From Diphasiastrum complanatum (lineage: Eukaryota > Streptophyta > Lycopodiopsida > Lycopodiales > Lycopodiaceae): 64,000 nt of DNA. The notes under the pieces were generated by a model. That model made no database searches. It was not told the DNA's origin and was given only the letters and a program-made list of their open reading frames with translations. The translations under genes and the position numbers were made by a program. This document shows positions 29,061 to 40,789 of the stretch, one piece after another; within the stretch, counting starts at the first letter, position 1; every line of letters starts with the position of its first letter. The DNA lies in assembly GCA_029204225.1 (NCBI GenBank), contig CM055099.1:39341192-39405191 (forward strand), given 5' to 3'.

Positions 29061-31672
29061 GCCAGGAAAAATTAAAAAGAAAATCGTAATTTTTAACAAA
29101 AAAAAACTCTTTGGTTTGCAAGTTCTGGTTGTCTGGATTCTGGACAATGCGGAACATCTATAGCAGACCTTTCTAGTCAAGCAGATTTTACTGTATTTCA
29201 ATGGAATTTGCACTGGTTTATTTTTTCCGATTAATTTCTTTACAAGGTCATTTGTTTTGCAATTTCTGGTTGTCTGGATTCGGGACAATGCTGACCAATT
29301 GCACGTATGTGATTGCAGTAGTTTGTTGTCCGTACCAAGCTTTGCAATAGACATGCTTGTGCAGAAGACTTGCAGTGGAAACGTCATGCGCAATTGATAG
29401 ACATTGAAACCCTTGCAAGCATCATACCTTTCTTTCTTGGAAACAGAAATAAGCCCTTTGGAGGAACATTTCTGTCATGACACCTTGTAGATGTCTTGTA
29501 GTGGGATTGCTTTGTTGTTCCAGTTAGCATTAGTCAATGCCATGAATAATTGACAGACAAAAGTGGTCTTGAATTGTCCTAAGCATGCTTATGACATGGG
29601 CGTTCTGGAAAGAGTACACTAAACATTGCAGCGTTATGGCTTACCAATAAATCTCAGTTAGGAAGGGATTTTTTGACATTGAATAACCAACAATGAGCCA
29701 TGGCTGATTGATAGTTGGTACTCTGAAGCTTTTTCAATATAAGAAGCTAAAAGAATTGTCTCCATTTTATAGGTTTTCTTTCAAAGCCCATCATAGCTAA
29801 AAACTGCTTGATGCCAAGCATTAATAAATTTTTTTTCCAAGCCCGTGCGTTCCGGAACGTACTATATGGAACGTACAATACGTAAATGTTCTGAGATATA
29901 TTCTTCTGAACGATATCAGCCCGACCTATTTACCTCAGCATGCACTATATAAATCAGTTGATATACATTAACTAACTATATTAGGTCACTATTCTATCTA
30001 TTTAATATCGTATGAAAAATTCAATACATGCATCTTGTAAAGATATTGTCATCTTGATACCCTAGTATTGATCATACATAAAATTATGTTCTACACCTTC
30101 AGGGGCTTGAAATGTTGTCCCAACACAGTTTATATTTGATATTACCCCATCGATATTGGTAATATTCCAATTATTTGGATGTTAAACCTACTGGTGTTTG
30201 TGTCAAGTTGATGTTTAAAAGGTTCAATTTAGTATAGCAAAAGATCAGTTACAATGAATTTGTTATAAAGCAAGAAGATTTATTGTTATTGTTAAGAAGT
30301 GTCAAAAGTTAGCATTCACAAATTCTATGATGAGTTTCCTCTAAATTACGAAGAACCTGTGTATTAAAAAAAAAAAGCCCAAAGCATCTAGAATCTATTT
30401 CCATATGCACATTACAGGATTTTGACGATAAGGGACAAAGTTTGACATTTGCTTTTATAAAAGCAAAGTAGGGGGGGGGGGTGAGACCAAATTTTTATGT
30501 TGATGATGCTCATTTTCCCTTCAAAACTATCATCCTTTATTTGAAAATTCACTACTTAGGATTTCATGGCAAATTCTTATTCATGATTAATGTTTGGAAA
30601 AACTTCCATCTTCTAAGAGAAAAAAATTACGTTAAGCTTATTCATAGTACAATAGTAAGATACTCACTCCCCCTACGCACGACTCTTTCCGGAACTCCTT
30701 GACATACATTTTATTCGTTTATTTTTGATTTTTCTCTTATTCTATTCAATTCAATGACCGTTATTGAATGTTGTGACTCTTCGATCACAAGTTTGCATCC
30801 CCTTGTATTTTGATAGTACATTATTATATTGAATCCCTTGCACTTGCAATAGTACCTTTTCTTATGATAGGCAAAGTAGGGAACTTAGTCTCTTGATATT
30901 CAATCCTAGGGCAAATTTCCTCGTCTAACTTCATTGCTTGACTTTTCGCTTCATCCTTTTATTATCCTTCTTTCAATAAAATTGACTTTGGTATGTCTTC
31001 AAATTTTCAACCTTAGGTGTTATTCACTTATGTACTCATGCATTATTCATTCTAGCCATTATACTCGGTGGCCGTGTTAAACATGGTACAATCCAATTTT
31101 CAAGCTGATATATATTATGCCAAAATTAAAATGAAATTTCTAATATTTATTTTATAAATTCAGTTGCACAATAAATTCAAAAAGTTTTGACATAAAAAAA
31201 TTGACAATCTTTTTTATTTTGTACAAAATGTTATGCTGAGGGAAACATTTTAAGGATTATAAACATCAAACTTTTAAGCGCAAAATTAATTCAACTCATC
31301 AAAATGATTTGTGAAAGAAAATTTAATACTGTGAACACATATACTTTTGTTGAGACTCACAATTTCTTCATGTAATGCCGATCTACTCACCAAGCCACTA
31401 CTCAAGAGTTCCTTCATCAAACATAGATCTAATATTGGATTGATTCCAAGATCCATGCTTTTTTAGAAGAGATATATTTTTAAGAGTGTGACAATATAAA
31501 AAAAGTTATCTTGACTTTAGGGGTTTACAAAGTTTGTTTATCAAGCTTCTTGGTGTCATTAGTAGATAGGGCCATTTTTGGCTTTAAAGGTAAAATAGTC
31601 AAGTACACATGTTTTGTCATTATTAGGCCAAAAGTCAATTATGATGTACATCGAGCTAGTTAGGTTGCTTAT
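29061..31672. other. AT-rich DNA without recognisable gene
   Basis: Nothing assigned. A run of ten G stands at about 30472-30481 and A runs near 30366. Confidence 0.5.
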
Positions 31673-32310
31673 TGTGAATATTTTGTTAATCACTAAGATT
31701 CGAAATCATCTCTTGATCTTTGGTTATGGAAGACAATACAATTAGCACCATTGGCAATGCAGAAAATCAACATCTACTTGATGAAAGAGATGAAAACTCA
31801 ACAAGATCTTGATCGAACATCAAATATATGAAATAATGAAATTGATGTTCGTACAATAATAGTAAGGTACTATATTTCACACGTGTGGACACAATTACAT
31901 TCTACACACAAAACTGCAAGATATTAACACTATAGTGCACCAATGGATAGATGAACCCAAGAGAACTCATGTATAAGCATGAAATGAGATAAGAGAGAGA
32001 GAATCCTGTTCTCCCATGCTTGTACGCTATTTATAACAGGTCTATGCCCTATTTTGAATGTGGTTTTTCTCCATAGAAACTTCTAGATCCAAAACCCTAC
32101 TCATAATATGGACTAGATTCAATGTACCAATCATACAAATTTGAATGGGTTCAAACTTGCCTACTTACTTTCCCTCACTTTCCAAAAGTGATAATTCAAA
32201 AACATTTAGACTAATATAATTTTGAAATATCTATCTCTAAGTTTATAATGTAAATTGGCCTAAAGTGTCAATTAACCAAAATATGACTAAACTAGTTGAT
32301 ATTTCTCACA
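31673..32310 (-). repeat. solo LTR (CACACGTGTG family)
   Basis: 638 bp, starting TGTGAATATTTT and ending ATTTCTCACA, homologous over its length to 62164-62964. Flanks cttat (31668-31672) and cttac (32311-32315) form a 5-bp target duplication with one change. On the minus strand a TATA box (TATAAATAG, about 32030) and a short CT run after it place U3 and R. No internal region lies on either side, so recombination to a solo LTR is likely. Confidence 0.75.
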
Positions 32311-32315
32311 CTTAC

Positions 32316-32700
32316 AAGTGTCCAAGTTAGATTTGATGAGTGATCAAGTCAATATGTTGGAAAAGAGTCAAGGGTCCAATCATAAGTGAGAGATTTGTTG
32401 GAAGGGTCCAATCAAAATCAAGGGATGATGACTCACTCATTGAATAGGATTAGAGAGGTCATAAATAGGGGTTCCAATAGGAACTGCGCTTTTTTGGGCC
32501 ACCTCGAGTTACTACATGTACTTTGATTTCCCTCATAATCTATATTGAGTTTTTGAGAGCAATTTGAGATCAATCAATTTTGTGTGTATTACACTCTATC
32601 TGAGGCTTGATTGGCACTTTCTCTCTCTATCCGAGAGCAAGCAATTTTCTTTCTTAGTTTTTTTCCACACGTGCAAAACCACTTTGGTGATAAATGTATG
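32316..32700 (+). repeat. LTR-like relic with CCAAT motifs
   Basis: Shares with 59784-60180 repeated gtccaatca phrases, then a TATA-like cataaatagg (32460), then ttctctctctatccgagagc (about 32619). Probably U3-R of another LTR family in plus orientation. Ends not defined. Confidence 0.45.
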
Positions 32701-33099
32701 CATGTAGATTTGCCTCTTTGCCTTAGAATTTGACATTGATCTTGGATTTTATTCTAGAGTTGATCTAAAATGCAAAAGCGAAGTTTAGGAGATCTTAATC
32801 ACAAATTAGGGCATTCTCACACGTGTGAATTTTCACACTTTTCATATTGAGTAGTTTGTAGAATTTAACCTCTCACTAGGTTCAAGAAAGAATCCACCAA
32901 TGGACCCCATCTTTCTAATGAATTGTACTAGATTGTACTTCTCGGCCCTCCCTAAATTCTTTTTTAGAATCTGCTCACTTGCAACTCACTTGGAATTCAC
33001 AAAGATTCAAGTAGCAAGATCCCTTGATCTTGATTCAAAAGAATGTGAACAAATCCTATCCAAAACATGCTTAATGGATCAACAAGATCTTAGCCAAAT

Positions 33100-33689
33100 T
33101 TGGTTGCACATCAAGAAATAGCTAGAAGATAGAAATCACTACGTTATGCATGCTAGAACTTAGAAATGCATAATGATATGATCATAAACACTTAACTACA
33201 GTAAGGTATTGTCCCTTATCGACAACAACCTACTATCTTTCACACGTGTGGAAGCAAGATCTACAAGAAAATCAACATTCTACACATAGAAAACTAAGGT
33301 ATCAAGAGAAATATGCATGAGATGGACATAGAATCATAAGAGTTGAATTCTCCACACCAAAAGAGAATACAGTAATATGTTCTCCGCGCTGCTATAGCTA
33401 TTTATAGCTACTCAAATGTCATTTAGCCACTTGCCCTAAACTTTTCCTAAATGGTAATTTCTTGGTATCTCACCAAATGACCCAGAAATTCTAGTCTAGA
33501 TGCAATGTATTAAAATCAGCCAATTAGAATGGGTCTAAACTCGAACTCATCCATTTATGTACTTGCCAAAAATAGTACAAACACTATTTAGGCCTTTATT
33601 GACATAAAAAAATCTATCTCTAAGTTGAGATTTAAATTTGGCCTCAAAATTGCCAAGATCAAACAACTAAACTAGTTGAATTTTTCACA
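33100..33689 (-). repeat. diverged LTR relic (CACACGTGTG family)
   Basis: Right end ttgaatttttcaca matches the ends at 32310 and 62964. Shared inner blocks are tttcacacgtgtgga, a TATA box on the minus strand (TATAAATAGC, near 33412) and ctatctctaagtt. Strongly diverged; the left end is approximate. Confidence 0.5.
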
Positions 33690-34295
33690 AAGAATACTTA
33701 CTAGGAAGGTCTATACAAAACAATGCTCAAGAAAATTGGAATTGATTTGAATCTAGAAACTCACAAAGGTTTCACTTGTTTTGATTACCTCAAATTTGAC
33801 TTCTAGCCCTTTCTTTGGACTTCTAGTCACGACTCTCACACTCCCTCACAAAGAATGGAGATAAGATGAGATTCTATCAAAAAACTATCGAATCCTATCA
33901 ATTTTCACTAGATTTGGACGAAAACCATGACTAAATCTCTTTCCCTCTTCTTGACAATTCTTCAAGACATGTAAAACACATTTAAAGGGCTTGAACTCAG
34001 CCTCAATTAATTAGATCTCATGACACTAAGTCAAATCTAATTGATGGAAAACAAAACTTTGATGCTTTTCCTTGAATTGGCACCAAAAAACTCATCAAGA
34101 TGATGTAGAATCAAATTGTTTGGATCTTATGAATATTTTAAGTTAAATCTAGGTAAAAGAGGTTTCCACACGTGTGGGAAGTATAGTTGTTGACCCTCAC
34201 CAAGTTTGGATCATAGATCTTCACACTAGTAAAGTGTTATGCAATGCTATAAGTTTGAATTTAATATTGCATCTCTCAAATGCTTGAATGGTTTC
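33690..34295. other. AT-rich DNA without recognisable gene
   Basis: Nothing assigned. A cacacgtgtgg phrase at about 34167 hints at more decayed LTR sequence of the neighbouring families. Confidence 0.4.
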
Positions 34296-34300
34296 CATCT

Positions 34301-35558
34301 TGTGATGCCACCTTATTGTTAAAAATTGAATATCAACATAAATATGGCATGATATACTCGAAAATGAAGATATGAGTTGGTTAAGTATAAATTATAAAGA
34401 GGCCTAAGTCATTTTTTGAGAATATATCTCCTAAGTACTTGCCTTGTAATTAAGGACAAGACCTTTTATAGGAAAGACATTGCCTTGGATAACCTTTACT
34501 AGGTCGTCCACACGAAACGGCTAGATACGAAAAGACATGTTAAACTAGAGTAACTTTAACTCATAGTTAAATATACCTTTCATGGTATAATTGAACGTAT
34601 ACATAGTCTAATTGTTAACTAGACCCTTTCGCGGGAGCGACGCACCTATTGTTTAAGAGGTGTGTTTGTTCGTCCCGTAGAACATATATTGATCTCACAC
34701 TTCAGTCTCGAGCATCGAGAGAGAAGAGTTTATGCATATGTAAGAAAGAGATTGAAGAAGTGAATAGAGTTCTGTGAGTTATTCTCTCTTATCTTTGTTC
34801 TTCGCACTGCTGAGTGTGAGTGATCTTGAGTCTGCTAACAATCTCTAACACATTACATGAATTACTCTCTAAGCATACAAACTCTCTAGTGCATTACAAT
34901 CGTTTCTGTGTATCCATAAAGCATGCTCTAAAGAACTGTCTTAAAATCATCTTATTCGTCTGTCGCGAATACTTTCTTTTCGGCACTCGAATAATGACTA
35001 TCTTTGGTACAGTCTAGCACGATCATTGAATAAAACTGTATGTATACATATGAGATGACAGTCCCTGTCTGAAGAATTGAGTCTTTGATCTATTTTCCTG
35101 ATTGTCACTGACATAAGTTTCTAACGTGCTCTGAAACCATTCGTGTTTTTTAACCATTAATTTGGACTTTAGTTGTTGAGGACTTCTGTCTAGAAACGAA
35201 GAGTTCGTGAACGCGATTAATTAATTGTCTGTACAATCGTGAATACATCGAACATTTCTCAACTCTCTGTTGATACCTTAATCAGCCAGAGTGTAGTACT
35301 GTTGTACTACTCTGATAATATCTCATCTGTAGAACGCGTTTCATTCGATTTGATAGAGGCCAGATTGTTGTTCTGAAAACACCACACACCCAAATATAAG
35401 TAATACTGGTTATTTTTTAATGTCAGTCGACAACCAAAATAACAATCGACACTACTTGTCATAAATTGTACCAAAAACATAACTTTCAACACTGTCCTCT
35501 GTGGGAACGACACTATTTGCTACAAAATCTATATTAACCTTGTTGGTATAGTATGACA
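34301..35558 (+). repeat. 5' LTR of the giant gypsy element
   Basis: Starts TGTGATGCC, ends TATGACA. Compared with the 3' LTR it has an extra 21-bp segment (about 34615-34640), lacks 7 bp near 35370, and shows many C/T and G/A differences. Confidence 0.93.
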
Positions 35559-35570
35559 TATATCAATTTT

Positions 35571-35588
35571 TGGCGCCGTTGCCGGGGA
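35571..35588 (+). other. primer-binding site (tRNA-Asp type)
   Basis: TGGCGCCGTTGCCGGGGA, 12 bases after the LTR. The first 16 bases are complementary to the usual plant tRNA-Asp 3' end, and the same site is common in large plant gypsy elements. Confidence 0.85.
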
Positions 35589-35639
35589 TAGTTAAGAAAA
35601 GTTATAAAAAATCTGACAAATCCATCTCCATCTCTTGTG

Positions 35640-36590
35640 TATGTCAAATAGAGAATCCAGATTAGAACGATACCATACCATAAGTTTAGAGAGGAATTTT
35701 TACGAAGACAAAGTGAGAGTACTAGTCAAAAAAATCTAGACGAAATCACTGCCCAGTTACTTGAACTCCTAATTAGCTTTGGTATGGAGGGTCTGCTGCA
35801 CGTTTCACTTCTATATCAAAAATTAAATACGATTATTTTGAAGGGACTTCTTCCGACGATGCAGATAGCTATGTCTCACAATTTGAGTCAATAGCTAATG
35901 CAAATAATGAAGGTACTAACGTAGACAAACTACGGATCTTTCCTGGTCTGCTAAGAAAGTAGGCACGCATCTGGTACAGTCAAGTTGAACCAGGCCGTGT
36001 AGGAACCTGGTACCTGCTGAAAGATGCATTTCTGAACCAGTTCAGAGAAATCGGTTACAAATCGAGAATTTGCGAACGTCTGAACCATGTTCAGAAGAAG
36101 AGTAAAGAATCCCTTCACAAATATACACGAAAGGTTAAAAATCTCATAGGAAAACTAACCGGTGTATATCCCGTTGATATGCAGATCGAATGGTTTTTGG
36201 CTGGTTTACCACAAAAAATTGATCGGTATTGCAGACAAGGGGACATGACCTCCTTAGCAGCAATAATAGCTAGTGCCAAAAATTTTGAGACCTCGAAACT
36301 AGCACGAAAGTGACGATCAACTAAGAAATCTCGAAAGTCGAAGACTGATTCTAGTGACAGCGAGGATGATTCAGATTCTGATTCAAGTACCAATTCTTCA
36401 AGTTCAAAATTTGAAAGCAGCAATTCATCAAAATCAGAAGCTGACAAAGGAGAGAGAAAGAATAGACGACGAACTAAACGAAAGGACAACACAAAAGTTG
36501 TCGAGGATAAGTCATCAACTTCTAAAGTTGAAAAGCTTCGGAAGAGTAATATGGCTGATCTTAATAAAAAGTTTAACGATTTGAAAGTGT
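35640..36590 (+). pseudogene. giant gypsy gag, capsid part
   Basis: A start MSNRESRLERYH is seen at 35640 in another frame. From about 35825 one frame carries a full Retrotrans_gag block: YFEGTSSDDADSYVSQFES, ARIWYSQVEPGRVGTWYLL, FREIGYKSRICERLNHV, LHKYTRKVKNLIGKL and DMQIEWFLAGLPQKIDRY, followed by a Ser/Asp-rich then basic tail. One stop falls where relatives have a basic or acidic residue (about 35958) and a TGA at about 36312 follows LARK. About 140 bp of unrelated-looking DNA separates it from the knuckle part. Confidence 0.8.
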
Positions 36591-36731
36591 AGATCTCTGA
36601 AGTTGCAGATAAAAGGCTGAAAACGTCTTCTTTAACTGTGGCATTTGTTAGGGTGTCGGGTTTAGTGTGTTATGTTAAATGGTTGAACATGGTGCATAGT
36701 ACATTGCATCTAGACTAGAAATTCTAGGTTT

Positions 36732-37812
36732 TTGGTGAAATGGAGAACTTCAGGACACCGTAAGGAAGACTACACCACTGTGAATATCAAATATGTTGAA
36801 GATCCTGCCCAGGAGGTGCTTTTTATTTTTCAAAATGATGCGACTACTAACTATGTTCAGGGTACTGCAACATCAACCCAACAAGACAGACCAAAGTTCG
36901 CACCAAGAAGACATAATCCTCTTGAATTTGTTGGACTAGCGAAGTCTCAAACCGCGACTAAACCAGTGTCGGACAATTGCTATAATTGTGGACAGCCTGG
37001 ACATTTTTCACCTGACTGTCCTCAGCCGCGAAAGCCGATTGATTATGTACCGTTATGCTCGAATTGCAGAGAGCCTGGCCACAAGTATCTTGACTACCCT
37101 CAACCGCGACCCAAATATCAGTATGTAGCAACACTAGCTGCTGTAGACTCGAAAGCGAAAGCTTCGACTGATGCTGTTGTGCAGAGAATTGATGTTATTG
37201 AAGAAAAATTGGCGAAGACTGAAGATCAGTCCTGGCCAAGTGACGTGGAGAAATTATTCAAAGTCACAATGAGAAGCAAAAACTCCTCGAAACCTGACCT
37301 GAAATCTTCGACGAAGTGCCGAAAGTACTCAAAGAAGAAATCTTTTACTAAAACGACGAACAAATCTACGACTAAGGAAGATCTTAAAGATGACCCCAAC
37401 CATGACCGCGATGCTGCAAAGTTATTTTCAAAAGATATCTCAGCAGAGGCGAAAGAAATTATCACTGCTGAACTTCAGTCAGTTGCTGCAGAGAAGATGG
37501 TCACTTTCGAGGAAGAGGATGACGAAATCACGAAGACTAAATTGTCTAGTGCTGTTATTGATAAGCCAATCTCAAAATCGAAGTCGAAGGACTATGATAT
37601 CGTGACTAATATTAGATCTCTTCGTCCAAATATTACTTTTGAGCAGCTGCTGGCAGATAACACTTATTACAAAAATCAACTGAAAGGTCTTTCTGCACCA
37701 AAAAAGAAGAAAAAAGTTTCTTTGCCAGATGCTGGTGTTCCATCTATTGATTTAGGTGATCTCGGTGCACCTGAAATTGATATTACCATTGCGGGATGCC
37801 TGATCGAAAAAG
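36732..37812 (+). pseudogene. giant gypsy gag C terminus and start of protease
   Basis: About 360 codons open. First knuckle CYNCGQPGHFSPDC is intact; the second, CSNCREPGHKYLDY, has its last Cys changed to Tyr. A long Lys/Ser/Thr-rich region follows, then LRPNITFEQLLADN and EIDITIAGCLIEKA. The latter is the usual strand just before the protease active site, but the active site itself is missing because the nested element and a deletion begin here (37813). Confidence 0.85.
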
Positions 37813-38209
37813 CCTAGCGCTGGTTGAGCTGCCCAAGTTTCTGTCTGCCGGACTCTCCCTATAGTTCTGCTATGATTCGACGTACCCCCTCTGGTTTGAA
37901 ACATAGTGCTTTCTAGTAAAGCACGCTTTTTAGGACTTAGTTTTTATTTTGCTGATTAAGCCTGGCAGAATCAGTTTGGCTCCCGGACATGGGTCCCGGG
38001 AGCCGTCTCGGCGGCCGAATCAACTTGCTTTCCTGACTAGGCCATGACTCGAGCTCCAGAGCTAGCTCATGACTTGTGACTACTTGACTGGCTCACCACA
38101 AGTTGGAGACTCAGTCCTTGACGTTCTAACTTGCTCTGGGACCTTAGAGAGTGTCACCCCTTTGAGTCTTACAGGGCACGTTGGGTGCACCCGAGTCAGC
38201 TTTACAACA
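37813..38209 (-). repeat. 3' LTR of the nested element, truncated
   Basis: Matches 42127-42516. The inner end ...TTTACAACA is exact; the outer 513 bp present in the other LTR are missing. Confidence 0.9.
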
Positions 38210-38219
38210 TTCTCCCCTC
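38210..38219 (-). other. polypurine tract of the nested element
   Basis: The minus strand reads GAGGGGAGAA directly before TGTTGTAAAG of the LTR. Confidence 0.75.
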
Positions 38220-38272
38220 GTTTGAGAAAGCTGATGTCCTCATCAGAGCCAAACTAGAATCTAAGACTCATG

Positions 38273-38341
38273 GCACGGGCTTAATTCACCGGCCAGACTT
38301 TATTCACATATACAAGGGCACGGGCTTGATTCACCGGCCAA
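38273..38341. repeat. short direct repeat near the 3' LTR
   Basis: ggcacgggcttaattcaccg occurs at about 38273 and, with one change, at about 38313, a 40-bp period. It lies in the noncoding tail between protease and polypurine tract. 38342-38575 holds nothing else recognisable. Confidence 0.65.
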
Positions 38342-38575
38342 AGGAAACCAATTGTAAAGAGAAGTAATGATATTGTGTTTGCACCCAACACAGGAAAAGT
38401 GTGGATCTAGTTCACTTACGTAAAACCTGTGTAAAGCTGCTGCACTTAAACATTAGACTGAAGCTCACTCCTCGATGAGAAGTGCGGTTTACCTTATTAA
38501 CATGAAAGAAAAAGGTACTTACGGCTCCCTTAAGTCTCAAATATGTCGTTTTCGTCGCACGTCTGGATGAGTCCC

Positions 38576-39378
38576 CTAGGACTCTAGATATTTCGTTTGG
38601 TTGCCCAGGTTGAGCTCCTTGAGCTCTGCATCGGCACTTAGATTCACCTTTGATGTAGAAGCTGCAGGCAATGTTGGCTCCATTTGACCTTGCGTCAGCT
38701 GGTTTGTCATTGTTGGATGTCCTTCGTTAAATAAGTGAGCTTTCGCTTGGTCGCACAAGGTGAGCTCCTTGAGCTCTGCATCGGCACTTGAATTCACCTT
38801 TGATGTAGAGACTGTAGGCAATGTTGGCTCCATTTGTTCCCGTGTCAGTTGGTCTGTCACTGTTGGTTGTCCCTCGTTAAAGAGGTGAATGAGATTGGGA
38901 GGAATGGTTGGCTCAGGTTCATTTGTGTCGTTCTTTTCTAGTTGGTCCCTTGGCATAGCTCTGACGACACAAGGTCTCCTGCCATTATATGATAACACAA
39001 GGTTAACCCCTTTTGCCAAGAAGGCCACCACATGTTCGTTAAACCAGCTTAATCCCAAAATAGCATCGAAGGCATCCATCTTCAAAATTGTGAATGTTAG
39101 TCGATTCTTCCAGGTTCCCAGGGAGATTGGTAAGTTGGTTGCCAATCTACAAGTGGTCATTGTACCTTTCGCGATCTCCACACAAATAGGAGTCACATTT
39201 TCTTCACATTGGATGTCCAATTCCCCTGTCAGTTTTTCTGACAAGTAGTTATGTGACGCCCCCAGGTCTACCATGAAGTAACTGATCCTGTCTTGAATAC
39301 AGCTTTTTATGTACAATAACTTTGATCCTCTCGCAGGAGTCGCCATAAGATGTTCACGATACGCCGCAAGTGCCCCTA
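38576..39378 (-). CDS. nested element aspartic protease with duplicated tail
   Basis: In frame with gag after one TAG. Retropepsin active-site loop YFMVDLGASHNYLS, then a flap region and AILGLSWFNEH (ILG motif). The active site is D-L-G rather than D-[ST]-G. The C-terminal part is a tandem duplication of about 50 residues: HLFNEGQPTVTDQLTREQ to LKELTLCDQAKA, repeated as HLFNEGHPTMTNQLTQGQ to LKELNLGNQTKY. The frame then stops at 38576; nothing resembling RT follows. Confidence 0.85.
38585..38890. repeat. 150-bp tandem duplication in the protease tail
   Basis: Two copies, each containing tgagctccttgagctctgca (starting about 38612 and 38760). The copies are about 88% alike by eye, and the repeat keeps the reading frame. 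Confidence 0.85.
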
Positions 39379-39379
39379 T

Positions 39380-40699
39380 CTATTGTAAGGCATTCAGGTC
39401 AGACTCCGTCAAATCCATTTCTGGGTCCTCTTCGTCATCTTGTTCACCATCTTCTTGATCAACTGCCTCTCTCTCCATCCTATCAAATCCTTCAATGGCA
39501 GCCATGATTTGCTTATTCAATGGTTTGGGGCATGACCTCCAAGAGTGACCTTGCTGATGACAGTTGAAGCAGCGCATGGAACTGCCCACTGTTGGTGAGA
39601 TGTTGCTGTGACTAGCTGAAGGTCCAACATTATTTCTTCTCTGGAAAATGTTCCCTCCATTGTTGCCTTGGTTGCCAAACCCTGTTTTTGTTGGGAATTT
39701 GTTCACGCTACTCGAGGCTTGGTTGCCATTTGAAGCTGAGTCCCCCCTTGAAAAGAAGCTCGGACTCGGTCTGGATCCACTAAATACTCTTGTTGAGGTT
39801 GCGGGAGCAGCTGGTGCCAATGTGCTCTCATAATCACAAACCATTTCAGCCGCTCGAATAGTTGAATTGAAATCATGGGGCATGTAGCTGTCTATTGCAC
39901 GCCGGGTCCAAGACTGCATTCCATACAAGAGGTAATGAGTTTTGTCTGCCTCGAACATATCTTCAATAACCCATACACTCTGCCTGAATTTATTGAGGTA
40001 CTCTCGCAATGACCCTTTCTGTTTGAGCCTCGATAATTCTGTCCTCAATCTCATGTGTGAATCCTTCATTGTGAACTCCTCTCGTAACGCGACTTTGAAT
40101 GCATCCCATGTCTGGAAATGCATTCCTGCCATCCGGTACCAGTTTGTAGTGTAGCCCTCAAAATATGCTAATGCCAAGTCCGTTCTTTCTTCCTCAGGAG
40201 TGTTCATCAGACGGAAGTAATGGTCCATGTGAAACAACCAATCTTCCACAACTCGAATGTCATGCTCTCCTTTGAAAGTAGGTGGTGCTTTTACTTTGGC
40301 AGTCTTCTTTGGGCCTTCCATGTTTCGCGCTCGTGGTTCTCTTGGTATTTGTGGAGGAGGTGCCACTGCATTCCCCCTAGTTGCTTCCAACTCTTCAAAG
40401 CTGGCTTTGAGCTGTGTTAGCCCGTCTCTCATTTCTCTAGCAAGGTTAAATTGAGTAAGGCTCATGGTTCGCAGGGATGTTTGCCATTCTTTCCTTTCTG
40501 TTTCTCTGTCCTTCTTCACCTCGCTAAGCATAGCCGTCATTGCGCTTGATAAGTATTGCCGCATCTTCACTTCGAAGAGGTCTTGTTGCGCCTCTAGCAA
40601 GGGTTCGTCTCTTGGTATAGGTTCAGAAGGGCTACCCATCTCTTCTTGGAGAGGCGGAGTGCATACGCTCTTTCTTTCTCGACTTGGACCTGGTGCCAT
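39380..40699 (-). CDS. nested element gag, full length
   Basis: 439 codons from MAPGPSRERK. A coiled N-terminal region, then the capsid: PPTFKGEHDIRVVEDWLFHM, FEGYTTNWYRMAGMHFQTW, AFKVALREEFTMKDSHMRL and LREYLNKFRQSVWVIEDMF. A Ser/Asn/Gly-rich linker leads to a CCHC knuckle CFNCHQQGHSWRSC and an acidic tail (DQEDGEQDDEEDPEMDLTE). It ends CAA TAG, after which the same frame continues into protease, so the TAG could be a mutation or a readthrough signal. A further open stretch upstream in another frame (MEDHLEELQALTDREELARK, from about 40782) may be the original N terminus. Confidence 0.9.
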   Translation of the reverse strand: MAPGPSRERKSVCTPPLQEEMGSPSEPIPRDEPLLEAQQDLFEVKMRQYLSSAMTAMLSEVKKDRETERKEWQTSLRTMSLTQFNLAREMRDGLTQLKASFEELEATRGNAVAPPPQIPREPRARNMEGPKKTAKVKAPPTFKGEHDIRVVEDWLFHMDHYFRLMNTPEEERTDLALAYFEGYTTNWYRMAGMHFQTWDAFKVALREEFTMKDSHMRLRTELSRLKQKGSLREYLNKFRQSVWVIEDMFEADKTHYLLYGMQSWTRRAIDSYMPHDFNSTIRAAEMVCDYESTLAPAAPATSTRVFSGSRPSPSFFSRGDSASNGNQASSSVNKFPTKTGFGNQGNNGGNIFQRRNNVGPSASHSNISPTVGSSMRCFNCHQQGHSWRSCPKPLNKQIMAAIEGFDRMEREAVDQEDGEQDDEEDPEMDLTESDLNALQ

Positions 40700-40789
40700 C
40701 TCGATGCATGCGAGAACTGTATTTTCGAGCCAGCTCTTCTCTGTCCGTCAATGCTTGTAACTCTTCAAGGTGGTCCTCCATTATAGTAA

